In this document: positions 10,206 through 21,299 of the stretch, in pieces
How positions within the stretch are numbered: the first letter of the stretch is position 1
Layout of the letters: each line of letters starts with the position of its first letter
Source: Reticulitermes speratus
Lineage: Eukaryota; Arthropoda; Insecta; Blattodea; Rhinotermitidae
DNA: 64,000 nt
Reading direction: 5' to 3'
NCBI GenBank assembly: GCA_021186555.1
Contig: JAJKFL010000427.1
Span: forward strand, 22,431,238 to 22,495,237
Notes under the pieces: model-generated
Database searches by the model: none
What the model saw: only the letters and a program-made list of their open reading frames with translations
Told to the model about the DNA's origin: nothing
Made by a program: the position numbers and the translations under genes

Positions 10206-11335
10206 ATGTAAAAGTTTTGGATAATCAAGACAGTTTTCTGACTCATTAAATAATTTAACTAGAGCCAAAGCTTATACTGGCCGTGCATTTGGTGGTTATG
10301 TATGAGTTTCTTTCATACCCCTCTTAAAATATTCCATATTAAGATATGAAGTGTCTTAGTATTAAGGAATGGAGTATTTCAATAGGCATTTAGAAGAAAA
10401 CTCTGTTTTCAATTAAAATGTTCTGTGTTGTGATGGTCAAAATTCAATTTGTTGTAAACATCCAAAAAAATTCAAGTAATGTACTAGTACTCAGGCATTT
10501 ACATTATTCCACGGAATATTCAAAAGGCATGAAACTTCTTCAGTTTCATGTAAATTAAGTTGACATTGTCTGTAGATTGTACATTGCATTGTGCACAGTA
10601 TGTTAGAAGCTGTGTAATGCCGAGGGGTTCTTCTAATACGAAGTCTTACGATGTTTAAGATTCTAGAGCTCATCTTCTGATCCATGTTGCTGATTCACTT
10701 ATAACACCCGCGATAACCACAGAAGATAACGAAGTTGAACTGCACAGATCACAGATCCCACACGGTTAAGTAACATGACTTCTGCCATCTATACAGGTTG
10801 ATTTCACTAACATGCCGAAGGTGCGACGGTTGCCCCCCTATGGCCGAGGTCGGTACTAACTTCTCAAGACCAAAGCGGCAGCAGATAAGTCGGTAATAAC
10901 GCCAACTACTATTTCAACCTTTCGTACTGGGTGTGTTGACCAACTTTTTTGCGTCGTTTCTTAACAGGCATATTTCGATGCTAACTAGTACATCATACAT
11001 CGAACCGCGATAAAAAAAAACTTTTATGTGAACAGAGCTATCTTACAGGAATAAAATACAAGAAAACAGAGGACACAGAAAAACATGTAACAGTCATGCA
11101 TGAATGCAAAAGTAAGAGAAATGAAGAAGTATAACTGTGAAGAACATGAAAGCAATGACAGAAAATAATACAACATACTAAGAATGGCAGTGTGTGTAAC
11201 CGTGGATTGGATTAGGACTGTGTTTTTAAAAATCTTTTCTCTTTTACCACTATCACAATGCAAAACATTAATGTGTTACCACTAGGTATTGCAAATATTA
11301 ATGCCTACTTTCAGGATACTGGTCTTCCAGGATGT
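10206..11335. other. No gene recognised
   Basis: AT-rich DNA with no reading frame that I can support and no repeat I can name. Confidence 0.5.
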
Positions 11336-11338
11336 TCT

Positions 11339-11379
11339 GCTGGTTGGCAGGTTTGAAGTCTTCAAACCTGTCAACCAGC
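11339..11379. repeat. 20-bp inverted repeat with 1-nt spacer
   Basis: The arms 11339-11358 and 11360-11379 are complementary except at one position (GCTGGTTGGCAGG against CCTGTCAACCAGC). They would form a tight hairpin. No flanking gene explains it. Confidence 0.7.
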
Positions 11380-11599
11380 GAAACAACAACAATGTGGAAA
11401 CCTAAAATTTTGCAGTTGTTACTTTTCTAATTTAATGCAATTAGACGACAGAGGAGAGTCTGTATTTATATTCGAACAATTTCTTAGTATCTAGATATAC
11501 AGTTCATAAATATTTTTCTCTACATTTCAACACGTTTGAAACAATTTTAATAGTACAATTAACGTTTCTAAATTTTAGTTATTGGAAAAAAAATTCTAA

Positions 11600-11655
11600 C
11601 TTTCTTCATGTACCACCAGGCAACTATCTGCCTGCCACCATTTGAAAAGCACTGG
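11600..11655. mobile_element. hAT-like terminus remnant
   Basis: GCCACCATTTGAAAAGCACTG is the complement of a CAGTGCTTTTCAAATGG end, typical of hAT-type elements. No partner end was identified. Confidence 0.35.
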
Positions 11656-12424
11656 ATTAGGACAACACTGGTGATTATGCAGTAGTCAGCACTGAAACAC
11701 AGGCCTCAATGAATGGGACATAAATAAATGTAGGTTGTTGGTAAATACAATATAAAATTGTACTAATTGCACAGTATGCATAATATAAACTCACTAATTA
11801 TTCTATCTCCATCTCTTTACTAGTATCAAACCAATGAATGAATATGAAATCTTGACAACGTAGAGGAACTCCACCATCTATTGGATAAAGGTGTGTGCAT
11901 GTGAACAAAGATTTCATTTACAGCAAACAAACCCCTCCCCCCCACCTTCTGCCATGGAAACAAAACTGAATATTGATAATGATTAAGTGCAGCCAGGATA
12001 GGAAAGTCTTCAACACTAATTTCTTTTGATCACAGATTGGCATGGTCATACAAAGGACTTATGCTGCAATACGTGATGTGTCCTGGTTGGGCAGAAGATA
12101 TTTGTTTGGGTGACTATCTTGTCTTGAACCCAGAATGTTTGTTGTGTGAGCTGATTGCATTTGTGACCTGCGAAGGGAGTCACTTTGTTCAGGCCTTCAT
12201 GATTGTGGTGCAGTGGGGGATGGAGGCCATCCCCATGTTTGAATTATACCCTGGCATTTGCCTTACAATCATGGAAAACCTGAGTCAGGTTAGCCAAAGA
12301 GTACTGGGCACAATTCTTTTATATACAAAACCCAATGCATATTTGCCTTACTTTTCTGAGTTGTGTTCTCCCTCCATTGTGAGTGTGTGTGCTGTGCTCT
12401 GATGCAGGATACTGATATGTGAAG

Positions 12425-12620
12425 GACTGTATCTGTTTAAGAACGTGACCAATCTGGAAGAATTGAAAGGCAAAATCGGGGAAGCAGTCAAATGTGTCAT
12501 GCCAGAAAGGAAGCATCACATCTGGCATGTACTGGATTACCGTCTCAGTATGTTAAGAATAACAAGAGATGCACACATTGAACTCATATGTCGCCGTAAT
12601 GAAAATTTGAGAAGCAACCT
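12425..12620 (+). pseudogene. Tc1/mariner-type transposase, C-terminal fragment
   Basis: Starting near 12432, one frame reads LFKNVTNLEELKGKI, then a run ending WHVLDYRLSMLRITRDAHIE. This matches the C-terminal end of a mariner-like transposase family common in insects (LK.RI..A... W.E.DYR.D.CR.T.G.HIEH). The catalytic part is not recognisable upstream; the frame at 12037-12402 looks unrelated. Relic. Confidence 0.6.
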
Positions 12621-12784
12621 CTAATTGTGTGTATTGAATTTTCTTGCACTTTTTAAATACAAAGAGTTTTAAAAAGGGTGGAACTTTTTCTGTCCTATGC
12701 AGTGCTGTAAATACCCCAGGCTATAAGGTGCTGACAGGATGATTGCAGAAGGATGAATTGGAAAGGATTTGGGGGAAAGTCACT

Positions 12785-12935
12785 TTGGCCTGAGGTAGTT
12801 CTCACATTGCCTGGAGGGCTTGTTGAAAGCAACAAAACTGGTCACTATAGCCAGTGCCCCAACTGAGAGTCGAACTGGACACTTCTCGGATGCAAGTCTA
12901 AATGTTACCACTACACTAACCTGCTTGTTTATATT
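12785..12935 (-). mobile_element. tRNA-headed SINE (family 4)
   Basis: On the minus strand: AGCAGGTTAGTGTAGTGGTA (A box), AGTTCGACTCTC (B box), then CTGGCTATAGTGACCAGTTT and a tail with AACAAGCCCTCCAGGCAATG. Distinct from families 1-3. Confidence 0.65.
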
Positions 12936-13074
12936 CTCATGATAATTAGCGGTTTGATATTTATCACTTATATGTATTAACTTTTTATTGTGGAAGATGT
13001 GTTCTTTTGACAGTTCCTTGAAACTGCTGCTAGAATGTGCCTTAGCTGCAGTATCTAATGAGTCAGTGCACTGA

Positions 13075-13200
13075 ACCTTAACAAGAGCTGGTCTAGATAA
13101 TTTGGAGATATGAAAATCTTTTCGCCTTGCTAGGAACCGAACCCTGATTCTTTGGCTGTCCAGCATATAATTTAGTCACCATACTGAATAAGCTATCTTA
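13075..13200 (-). mobile_element. tRNA-like SINE head, degenerate
   Basis: The minus strand has a GGTGACTAAATTATATGCTGG head and CAGGGTTCGGTTCCTAGC as a B box. The body is short and poorly preserved. Probably an old relative of SINE family 1. Confidence 0.5.
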
Positions 13201-13284
13201 ACTCCACAAATGTATCAATGTATTCAATTTATTGTACCTACCAAATGCACATTATTAGTCACATATGAGTATTAAATACATGGC

Positions 13285-13322
13285 TCTGACATGTTTTGGT
13301 GCAAGCGTACCATCCTCGGGGA
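13285..13322 (-). ncRNA. Weak hammerhead-like relic
   Basis: The minus strand reads CCGAGGATGG, a GGTACG/GCACC stem region, AAAAC, AT, GTC. Two core positions deviate (CC for CT, AAAAC for GAAAC). Included because its layout matches the stronger copies. Confidence 0.3.
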
Positions 13323-14630
13323 GCACAGAATGCCAAGTTTAAAACCAACTGCCAGTGACAAGCCACAATTTATACAGTTTGTAGTAGGCCTTGTTCTTGA
13401 TATCGCTTATGTATAAAAGGTAGAACTTACATTGTTTTAAAACACTTATAGTTAAAATATGATTAAAATATTTCTTACATGATAAATATGATTTTTACAG
13501 ATTAAAATTATAGTTGCAGCTGGTAATGGAAAACTCTAGTTTGTGGCATTATATGTTCAGGTCTCCAGTGCGTAACTCAATCCAAAGCGGATCGGGTCCT
13601 GTAAACATATGGTATATACAAAGAATATTTAGAACTGTAACTATTGAAATCTTAAATCTGGAATATATAGTCAACAAACCATTAAGGGGTTGTATTATAA
13701 GTGTCGATTATAAGAAAGACTCACACCCAGGGTCTCCATAAATAAACAGTTTGTAAGTACTGCAAACTGCTTCACTGCTCTATCTCTACTTTGCCAGGGT
13801 AAGTGTTAAAAGAAGTTTTCTCATATCAAACGTCTCCGTGTGCAACAGAACATTATGTCACACGGGTTGAGCAGGCCTCCCTTAGTCTCCATCACCATGA
13901 CAGTATGTGTCCTTTACTGACCTCTGGAATACTGTCTTATATTTCAATACATTTCTCACTATCGCGTGATATACATTTCACAGATTTATTCAGGCAGTTC
14001 TGCAGAATATTAAAATCACATATAACCTTAGGCACTGTTATTTATGACGACCAATACCAAAGTTCTCAACCAAAGGCATATTTTACATGAAACTATTACA
14101 CAAATAAAAAAGAAACTCAATCCACAAGAGAGAGAGAAAAAAAACTTGCATGCCTCCTCCATGTGAGAAAATGTGAACAGCATAAGCTTTCGTTCCTGTT
14201 ACACACGGGATTAAAAAGAAGTCAGTACAGCCACTTTATAGTTAAATATTATATTGAATTCAGTTGCTGTGAAAGCTTTAAATTACATACCAAACTTACT
14301 GCCTCTCAATATCTTGCATAGAAAACAAGTTACAGCAATTATATTTTTTTTTTACATTACAAATGGCTTGTTATGTTATACCCACCTTTAAAGAGTCATT
14401 TAGAGGGTGGTAGGGAGTTGTCAATACATACACATGTTTTTGTGTACAGAAACGTATACAGAATTTAATTTGGCTAAAAACAGAAAAAAGATATCTTCAT
14501 CATCTTCACAAGCACCCAAAGAGGACAGAAATTTACATAATTTGTAGATGGCAATTTTTTCAGATAATTGCCTCATATTGTTTGAAGGTAAGATATATTA
14601 TTAAAATCTGAAAGAGATCTGCGCTCTTCT
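13323..14630. other. No gene recognised
   Basis: Non-coding AT-rich DNA; the short frames at 13514 and 13803 have no recognisable domain. Confidence 0.5.
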
Positions 14631-14631
14631 G

Positions 14632-14900
14632 TGATATTACGCAGAGTCGAGTGGTATTACTTTACCGACGTTTCGGGACAACGTATCGGTCCCATCTTGA
14701 AGGATCAAGAAATCCAAAACAGAGCTTTCTTGTTGGACTTCTTGACCCTTGAAGATGGGACCGATACGTTGTTCCGAAACGTCAGTAAAGGATTACCACT
14801 CGGCGGTTTCTTCTTGGATTTATTGACCCTTGGAGATGGGACCGATAAGTTGTCCCGAAACGTCGGTAAAGGATTACCACTCGACGCTGCGTAACATACT
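14632..14900. repeat. Fold-back repeat with three hammerhead-like segments
   Basis: The segment 14632-14705 is repeated in inverse orientation at 14825-14896, from the GACCCTTGGAGATGGGACC region through CGTCGGTAAAGGATTACCAC to CGCTGCGTAACAT. A third, direct copy lies at 14744-14800. The plus-strand copies show TTGAAGA (or TTGGAGA), a GGGACC stem arm, GAAAC, a four-base loop (GTCA or GTCG) and GTA. The family matches the left edge of the window. Confidence 0.65.
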
Positions 14901-14909
14901 GTAGACCGC

Positions 14910-14947
14910 ACTCATCAATATCACGGCGGAAGCTTGAAATCACGGAA
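14910..14947 (+). repeat. 38-bp direct repeat, left copy
   Basis: It starts ACTCATCAATATCACGGCGG and is repeated with one substitution at 19311-19348. The pair brackets duplication copy A like a long target-site duplication. Confidence 0.8.
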
Positions 14948-15118
14948 TGGTAGATGGTGGCTGTTGCTCATCTGCTGTAAAAAGGATCTCTGAATGTAAT
15001 AATATAATCAGTGACATTAGAACGTGTGTAAATACGCGATAAATCTGGAGTATTGCAATGAAAGCAAAATGGATGCCGGGGTGGTAAGTTACACAGCAAT
15101 TTCTTGCGTAAACCTGAG

Positions 15119-15447
15119 TGTTCATTTCCTTGGTGTGTTTATGTGTGGGTTGGCAATTTTGGATGCTTGGCTGGTCTACCTGTTTTTCCCATGATGCTGT
15201 TCGTGTGTGGCCGTACGATCATGGTGAACGCTGTTCTTTGGTTTGTGTTGAATATATATTTCTTTGTAGTATTGTCATCCGATCATAAGGATCTTTGCAA
15301 ATGTGCCAAAGTTGAAATATTATAATTAGTATGTAGAGGGAATATTACAGTCCACAAGATCAATACACACTTCAAATTATATCGGGTTGTATATAAACAG
15401 AGCAAGTGTGCCTATGTATCGTGTGATACAAGTGTTTTGAGCTAACA
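15119..15447 (+). other. Probable 5' LTR of the BEL element
   Basis: It starts TG directly after the target duplication. I place the end at a CA (15446-15447) because TTGGTCCTAACGGCCC follows three bases later, in the position and style of a primer-binding site. With no second direct LTR to compare, the 3' boundary is an inference. Confidence 0.5.
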
Positions 15448-15691
15448 TAATTGGTCCTAACGGCCCGGATGCGAACCAGAAGCTATGGATGTTGCGGCAA
15501 TTGATGTGTGATCATTTGAGCTGCAAGAAAACCAAGGATCTGAGGCACCACGGTATTGACAAAGGGAAGCCTTTGTTCTTCACGCACGTGACGCCAACGG
15601 AACGAAGCCAGGTCTCCGAGTTCGACTACAAGGGTTAACCGGCATACTGTAAGTTTTTTCCATTACTATCCCATCCCTGTTTATTTCCGCA

Positions 15692-16747
15692 ATGGCTGAG
15701 GATTCATTAGAAATTTTGATTAAGAGACGAGGCATAGCTAAGAGAAGCCTCACTAACACTGAAAATTTTTTGTGTCGTGAGGACCTGAAACCCCACGAGT
15801 TATTGGTTAAGCAAAATAGACTCTCAGCTATCTGGCAAGAATTTAAAGAGTCGCAAGACGTGATCGAAATTAATGCAGAAATCCCAGACCATTTCCTGGA
15901 AAGGGAAGAGTTTGAAAACAGATTTGATGCTGTGTCATCTAAGATTGCAGCGTTGCTTAGTGAGCCCACCAGGAGTTTGTCACCGGAGTCTGAAAGATCA
16001 GAGGATTCTAATAGTTCCAGGTTGAAATTGCCCACTATTAAGTTGCCCTGTTTTGGAGGCAATTATGTGGAGTTTTTGAATTTTAAGAACACGTTTGAAA
16101 GCCTGATCATCAACAATATGGGGATTGATGATGTTCAGAGGCTGCACTACTTGATTGCATCCCTCGATGGTGAAGCCAAGGGCTTGGTTGAAAACATAGC
16201 CATCACTTCTGGAAACTTCCATGTTGCATGGAAGCTACTAGTGGATAGGTACAATAACCCCAAAATAATTTCTGCCCAGCATGTGAAGGCATTGTTAAGC
16301 CTGTCTAATGCAACGTCAGGCACGTGCCAAGATTATCGTGGGCTAGTTAATGAAGTATCCAGCAATCTTAAAGCTCTAGAAGGATTAGGCATTGAATTAC
16401 CTATACATGAATTGCTACTCATTGAGGTCATACTGAGTAAGATGAAGCTTGCTGACAGACATGATTGGGAAATCAAAAATGCAGGTGCTAGGTTCCATGG
16501 GTTGAAGGAACTGTTGGAATTTTTAGAAGCCAAATGCCAAGCATTGGAAATAATTGAAGCCAGAAAGCCTGTGAATAATATTAGGCACAGTCCAAGTGTT
16601 TCTAAGGCTAAGTGCATGGCAACCAAAGCAGTGTATTTGGGCAGCGATAATTTTGACCCTGCGTGCAAAATATGTAAAGGGAAATACCGGTTGACCAGCC
16701 AAGCATCCAAGATTGCCAACCCACACATAAACACACCAAGGAACTGA
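15692..16747 (+). CDS. gag: BEL/Pao Gag, truncated at the zinc knuckle
   Basis: Gag packages retrotransposon RNA into cytoplasmic virus-like particles. The 351-residue frame starts MAEDSLEILIKRRG; this ATG follows the leader directly. Residues about 110-290 match the BEL/Pao Gag core (DUF1759): LPTIKLPCFGGNYVEFLNF, then the DVQRLHYLIASLDGEAKGLV helix pair typical of these Gags. A zinc knuckle begins near residue 328 (CKIC) but is cut: the last 20 codons are read from the inverted LTR end, so the final residues are not Gag. The Gag core has no stop or frameshift, which suggests a young insertion. Protease and pol are absent, so it could move only with proteins supplied by another element. Confidence 0.85.
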   Translation: MAEDSLEILIKRRGIAKRSLTNTENFLCREDLKPHELLVKQNRLSAIWQEFKESQDVIEINAEIPDHFLEREEFENRFDAVSSKIAALLSEPTRSLSPESERSEDSNSSRLKLPTIKLPCFGGNYVEFLNFKNTFESLIINNMGIDDVQRLHYLIASLDGEAKGLVENIAITSGNFHVAWKLLVDRYNNPKIISAQHVKALLSLSNATSGTCQDYRGLVNEVSSNLKALEGLGIELPIHELLLIEVILSKMKLADRHDWEIKNAGARFHGLKELLEFLEAKCQALEIIEARKPVNNIRHSPSVSKAKCMATKAVYLGSDNFDPACKICKGKYRLTSQASKIANPHINTPRN

Positions 16748-16750
16748 ACA
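16679..16750 (-). repeat. Inverted copy of the BEL LTR start
   Basis: The reverse complement reads TGTTCAGTTCCTTGG and continues parallel to 15119-15190 with a few substitutions. The join to gag lies at a GGGAAA that both partners share, a possible microhomology. Confidence 0.85.
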
Positions 16751-17719
16751 CTGAGTGTACAGAGTATGGCGTATGTTCACACTAAAATTTGGAGCCAGTC
16801 GAAAATAGTTCGTTACCCTTTTTGTTCTTTTGACACAACTGGTTACCATGATAACATGCACCATCTCATTTGAAGGTCCGGGTGGGCGAAGGCTGGCGGT
16901 CATTGGGTAATGGCGGCCAGTTATTGAACACCGGTACCCGATAAAATATTCCGGCCAGTATTGCTATATAGCATTTCACACAGTAAGCTACTGCAGTGAG
17001 CCTTGCTTATTCCTTGTGTGGGCCTTACTGTTTCTTTGTGAGTAGTTTTAACCTGAGCTCGACGGAACGATTTTGGCGGTTAATCCGCTGGGGAAAATCG
17101 AGGTACGGAGAGAATTATGATTTTTGCGCACCGTTGTGTACCTCATCCAAATCCTGAAGAATCTTAGTTCGCCAGAAAACGAGGTAGTTTTTGATGCACT
17201 CGTCATGTGATTATACTCAACCACAAATATGTATGTTGAACACAGTGGTTTAGTAAAGATACAATACCACATTGCTGTTTCTGTTACCTCCAAATATTGG
17301 TTCTTTAGAACATTCGTAAGGGCTCTGTATACCTGCTTCACTATTACCCGATTGTGTAAGCGGGTGTGTGGAATATTTAGTGCATACTGCAGTATGAATT
17401 ACATGGAAGGTATTTTTCTCCAGGAACTCGTTAAGTGAGTAGAGCTGTCACAGAAGTGACGCTGATGGCAAATGAACGTTGAATTCTTTACTTGCTTGTT
17501 GCCAGGAAGTGTAGTGTTACCATAACCCATTTCTTGACTGAAGTGATGTTTCTGAGTGCAGTACTCTGTGTACCAGTAACGGGTCCTAGTGTACCACAAG
17601 GCTCTGAACTTCCACAGCAGACATTCTTTTGAAATTTCTGAACTGGTGGGCATCTTAAAGCTGAGTTCACATACGAGCCGTCAGCATGTTCCCACATTGC
17701 AATGCCTTGTCACCTACTT

Positions 17720-17885
17720 TTTAATTAAGGGGCACGTAAATGCCAGGCACCAGTTTGCTAAATTTTTTACTGTGGCACCTAATATTTGTGGGTATTCGGT
17801 ATGGAACTTGCTTCATGTCACCTTTCTGGCACCCAGAAGTTCGATGTGGCTCCTAGACTTTTTGAAAACTTGTGGACTCCTGCTT
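17720..17885 (+). repeat. Dispersed repeat R150, copy in duplication A
   Basis: It contains GCCAGGCACCAGTTTGC, ATTTGTGGGTATTCGGTATGG and GATGTGGCTCCTAGACTTTTT. Related copies: 10085-10205, 21134-21299 and 34005-34170. Confidence 0.6.
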
Positions 17886-18529
17886 TAACTCAACATTTTC
17901 TTTTCCCATTTCTTCTACCATTAACAACTATTACCATGTACGGTACCCGTGAATGTTACTTTGTGAAGGTGAGCCATGTCTGGTCAATGACTAACCTGTA
18001 CTGATCTGGCTATTGCAGTGTTCATATCCAGTAAGTTGCTGTCAGAAGCATCAGAAGTTTACTTGCATATGTAACTGGAAACTACATATTCTGAGAATTC
18101 TTGTGTATCTGCTGCTCTCAGGGCACTTGCTCTGAGCCAGCTTATCAGGAATTACTTTCACATCTAAATATAAGTGCTAGATACTCTTGATAGGATTTGC
18201 AAAAGGTTACTGTCATGTGTTTACCCAGCCTGAGGTGCACTGCTGTGGGCTGGTGTGTGTGACAAGGTTTTCGTGGTGGTTGTATGTATTGTGTTTTGAT
18301 AAGGAGTATACTTGGGATTGCTGTGTTACTGTGCAGCTGTGGAAGGTCAAGATTCAGTAGAACCAGTAATGGAAGTGTAGGGCTTTCTTGTATAATGTAG
18401 TATAATGTATTTTTATGGTAATTGCATAAGCAAGTGTCTTACATGTGAGTGTATCTTGTGATTTCTTTGTGTGTAGTGCTTATAGTACATGTTACATGGC
18501 ATAAGTATCGTACATGTAAGTAGAGGAGC

Positions 18530-18730
18530 CAAGGTAGTGTAGTGAGTATGGTGACTAGCCTACTGGCTGGACAGTTCAGTAATCAAATCCTGGTTGGGGC
18601 AAGAGGTTTTTCTCGTATCTGAAACATCCAGACTGGCTCTGGGGCTCACCCTATTCAGTGGGTACAGGGGTCTTTCCACAGGGGGTGGGGGTGGGGTTAA
18701 AGTGGCCAAGTTGTGAAGTTAACCACTCAC
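18530..18730 (+). mobile_element. SINE family 1, diverged copy (duplication A)
   Basis: The head AGTGAGTATGGTGACTAGCC and weak B box (AATCAAATCC) are followed by the family body (CATCCAGACTGGC, CCTATTCAGTGGGTACAGGG). An identical diverged copy sits at the matching place in copy B. Confidence 0.6.
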
Positions 18731-19310
18731 CACTGCATTTGAACGTAATTATTTATAATACCAAGGTAAGGTTTTGAGCTTGTGTTTATTTATGTATGCA
18801 CAGTAGGAAACTTCAGTATGCAAAGTACTGTGTCACCAGTTGTGGCTGTGATGGAATTACTGTGTGTGTTCCAGGGGTTTTATCAGTGATAGTGGTAGAG
18901 TGGTTTACTGTTATGTGGATGTATCATCTTTATGGATATTATATGAAGCCCAGCAGATTGTTGTGCCTGGTAGAATTTGCTGTTAATGCCTACTAAAGTT
19001 CCTGCTGTTTGGTTGTGAATAGCCACTGGGAGGGTTTTACTTATTCACCTTTCAGTTCCTTTGAACACCTGTTGACCTTCTGTATGATGACCTCTGTTGT
19101 AATTCTGTTTACAGTGTCTGCTCTTGTCTATTGCTGCTGTTTTATCCTGTCCTAAGTTCTAAGATTTGTCATATTCTTACTCTGACTAGTCTGCAAAATT
19201 GATACCAGTCTTTTCCGGACATTACATTGTATTTCATGATTGTAATTGCGTGGCATGTTTGGGATTATATAATTTGTTAAGGAGTATTTTTGCCAGTGTG
19301 GTAAGATTAC

Positions 19311-19348
19311 ACTCATCAACATCACGGCGGAAGCTTGAAATCACGGAA
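19311..19348 (+). repeat. 38-bp direct repeat, right copy
   Basis: ACTCATCAACATCACGGCGG and the following 18 bases match 14910-14947 with one substitution. It directly abuts the end of duplication copy A. Confidence 0.8.
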
Positions 19349-20000
19349 AATCTGAAACGTTTCACTGAACGTCATTTCTACAATCAAGTAACTATAAAGA
19401 GTATTTTATGTAGATCAAAGTGCAAGTGTTGAATAAAACGAATGTAGCTGATGAATTTTACAACCTAAATTGTCCTTAATCCTTCTGAATGGCATTCTAC
19501 CTCTGATATATGCAGTTAGCAAAAATTGATTAGTAATCTCTGTATTGTACTTGCCAGTGCTTTCTTCTGTGTGCTACGTTAATCACTGTCATGTGTGGTC
19601 CTGTACTTGTATGTAATTATTTGTATGTAATTATATCAGATTTACGTGTTTGTTTGCTTTTACTAATTCGTATACTGTTTACTATAACTACTCTCTGGAC
19701 GTGTCGAATATCATTCTGTAATGATTTATGGATGAAATATAATACAAAATACAGTTCTGAGTGCTGCTAATGATCCCCAACTCCGATCTTCATTTATTAT
19801 TCCAGAGTTGGCAGTAAACATGCTTGTGACCCGATCTATGCGCGTGAGACTGCGTAGCTTTCATTGATCCGTGGTTGTATTGGTTGATGGGAAATGTAAT
19901 CTGTGGAAGTAACGGAAATGTGGTCACGTGGTTGGTGTCGGCGTCTGATTGTCTTGCTTTGGGATGCTGTAGTGGTAAGCAATGTGATTAATTCTTTGTT
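19349..20000. other. Unique spacer between the duplicated segments
   Basis: Non-coding AT-rich DNA; no gene or named repeat. Confidence 0.5.
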
Positions 20001-21133
20001 GTAGATGGTGGCTGTTGCTCATCTGCTGTAGAAAGGATCTCTGAATGTAATAATATAATCAGTGACATTAGAACGTGTGTAAATACGCGATAAATCTGGA
20101 GTATTGCAATGAAAGCAAAATGGATGCCGGGGTGGTAAGTTTCACAGCAATTTCTTGCGTAAACCTGAGTGTACAGAGTATGGCGTATGTTCACACTAAA
20201 ATTTGGAGCCAGTCGAAAATAGTTCGTTACCCTTTTTGTTCTTTTGACATAAGTGGTTACCATGGTAACATGCACCATCACATTTGAAGGTCCGGGTGGG
20301 CGAAGGCTGACGGTCATTGGGTAATGGCGGCCGGTTATTGAACACCGGTACCCGATAAAATATTCCGGCCAGTATTGCTATATAGCATTTCACACAGTAA
20401 GCTACTGCAATGAGCCTTGCTTATTCCTTGTGTGGGCCTTACTGTTTCTTTGTGAGTAGTTTTAACCTGAGCTCGACGGAACGATTTTGGCGGTTAATCC
20501 GCTGGGGAAAATCGAGGTACGGAGAGAATTATGATTTTTGCGCACCGTTGTGTACCTCATCCAAATCCTGAAGAATCTTAGTTCGCCAGAAAACGAGGTA
20601 GTTTTTGATGCACTCGTCATGTGATTATACTCAACCACAAATATGTATGTTGAACACAGTGGTTTAGTAAAGATACAATACCACATTGCTGTTTCTGTTA
20701 CCTCCAAATATTGGTTCTTTAGAACATTCGTAAGGGCTCTGTATACCTGCTTCACTATTACCCGATTGTGTAAGCGGGTGTGTGGAATATTTAGTGCATA
20801 CTGCAGTATGAATTACATGGAAGGTATTTTTCTCCAGGAACTCGTTAAGTGAGTAGAGCTGTCACAGAAGTGACGCTGATGGCAAATGAACGTTGAATTC
20901 TTTACTTGCTTGTTGCCAGGAAGTGTAGTGTTACCATAACCCATTTCTTGACTGAAGTGATGTTTCTGAGTGCAGTACTCTGTGTACCAGTAACGGGTCC
21001 TAGTGTACCACAAGGCTCTGAACTTCCACAGCAGACATTCTTTTGAAATTTCTGAACTGGTGGGCATCTTAAAGCTGAGTTCACATACGAGCCGTCAGCA
21101 TGTTCCCACATTGCAATGCCTTGTCACCTACTT

Positions 21134-21299
21134 TTTAATTAAGGGGCACGTAAATGCCAGGCACCAGTTTGCTAAATTTTTTACTGTGGCACCTAATATT
21201 TGTGGGTATTCGGTATGGAACTTGCTTCATGTCACCTTTCTGGCACCCAGAAGTTCGATGTGGCTCCTAGACTTTTTGAAAACTTGTGGACTCCTGCTT
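21134..21299 (+). repeat. Dispersed repeat R150, copy in duplication B
   Basis: Same sequence as 17720-17885. Confidence 0.6.

Larger units (their letters stand above)
15119..16750 (+). mobile_element. Truncated BEL/Pao retrotransposon with inverted terminal LTR sequence
   Basis: It is flanked by a 5-bp duplication CTGAG (15114-15118 and 16751-16755); copy B of the duplication shows the empty site at the same point. The left end begins TGTTCATTTCCTTGG; the right end is the inverse, ending CCAAGGAACTGAACA. About 70 bp at the two ends are inverted copies with a few mismatches. Inside are one probable LTR, a leader and a gag gene that breaks at its zinc knuckle. Protease, reverse transcriptase and integrase are missing. 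It inserted after the segmental duplication, or copy B was copied before it. Confidence 0.85.
14950..19310 (+). repeat. Segmental duplication, copy A (interrupted by BEL element)
   Basis: Outside the BEL insertion this segment is nearly identical to 20001-22736; only scattered substitutions and a few small indels (for example an extra TAGTATAATG in copy B) differ. It contains an R150 repeat and a SINE family 1 copy, both shared with copy B, so these predate the duplication. Open frames in it occur identically in copy B and show no protein domain; I treat the unit as non-coding. Confidence 0.9.

Noticed and set aside
14631-14894. 87-codon frame with an internal repeat (TLEDGTDTL / TLGDGTDKL)
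   Set aside because: The protein repeat is just the translation of the direct repeats in the fold-back element.
15580-16734. Minus-strand open frames of 160, 74 and 133 codons opposite gag
   Set aside because: They are antisense shadows of the BEL gag gene and have no domains.
17048-17888. Several open frames of 69-99 codons, repeated exactly at 20462-21302
   Set aside because: Their conservation only reflects the recent segmental duplication. Frames overlap on both strands and none shows a domain or codon bias.
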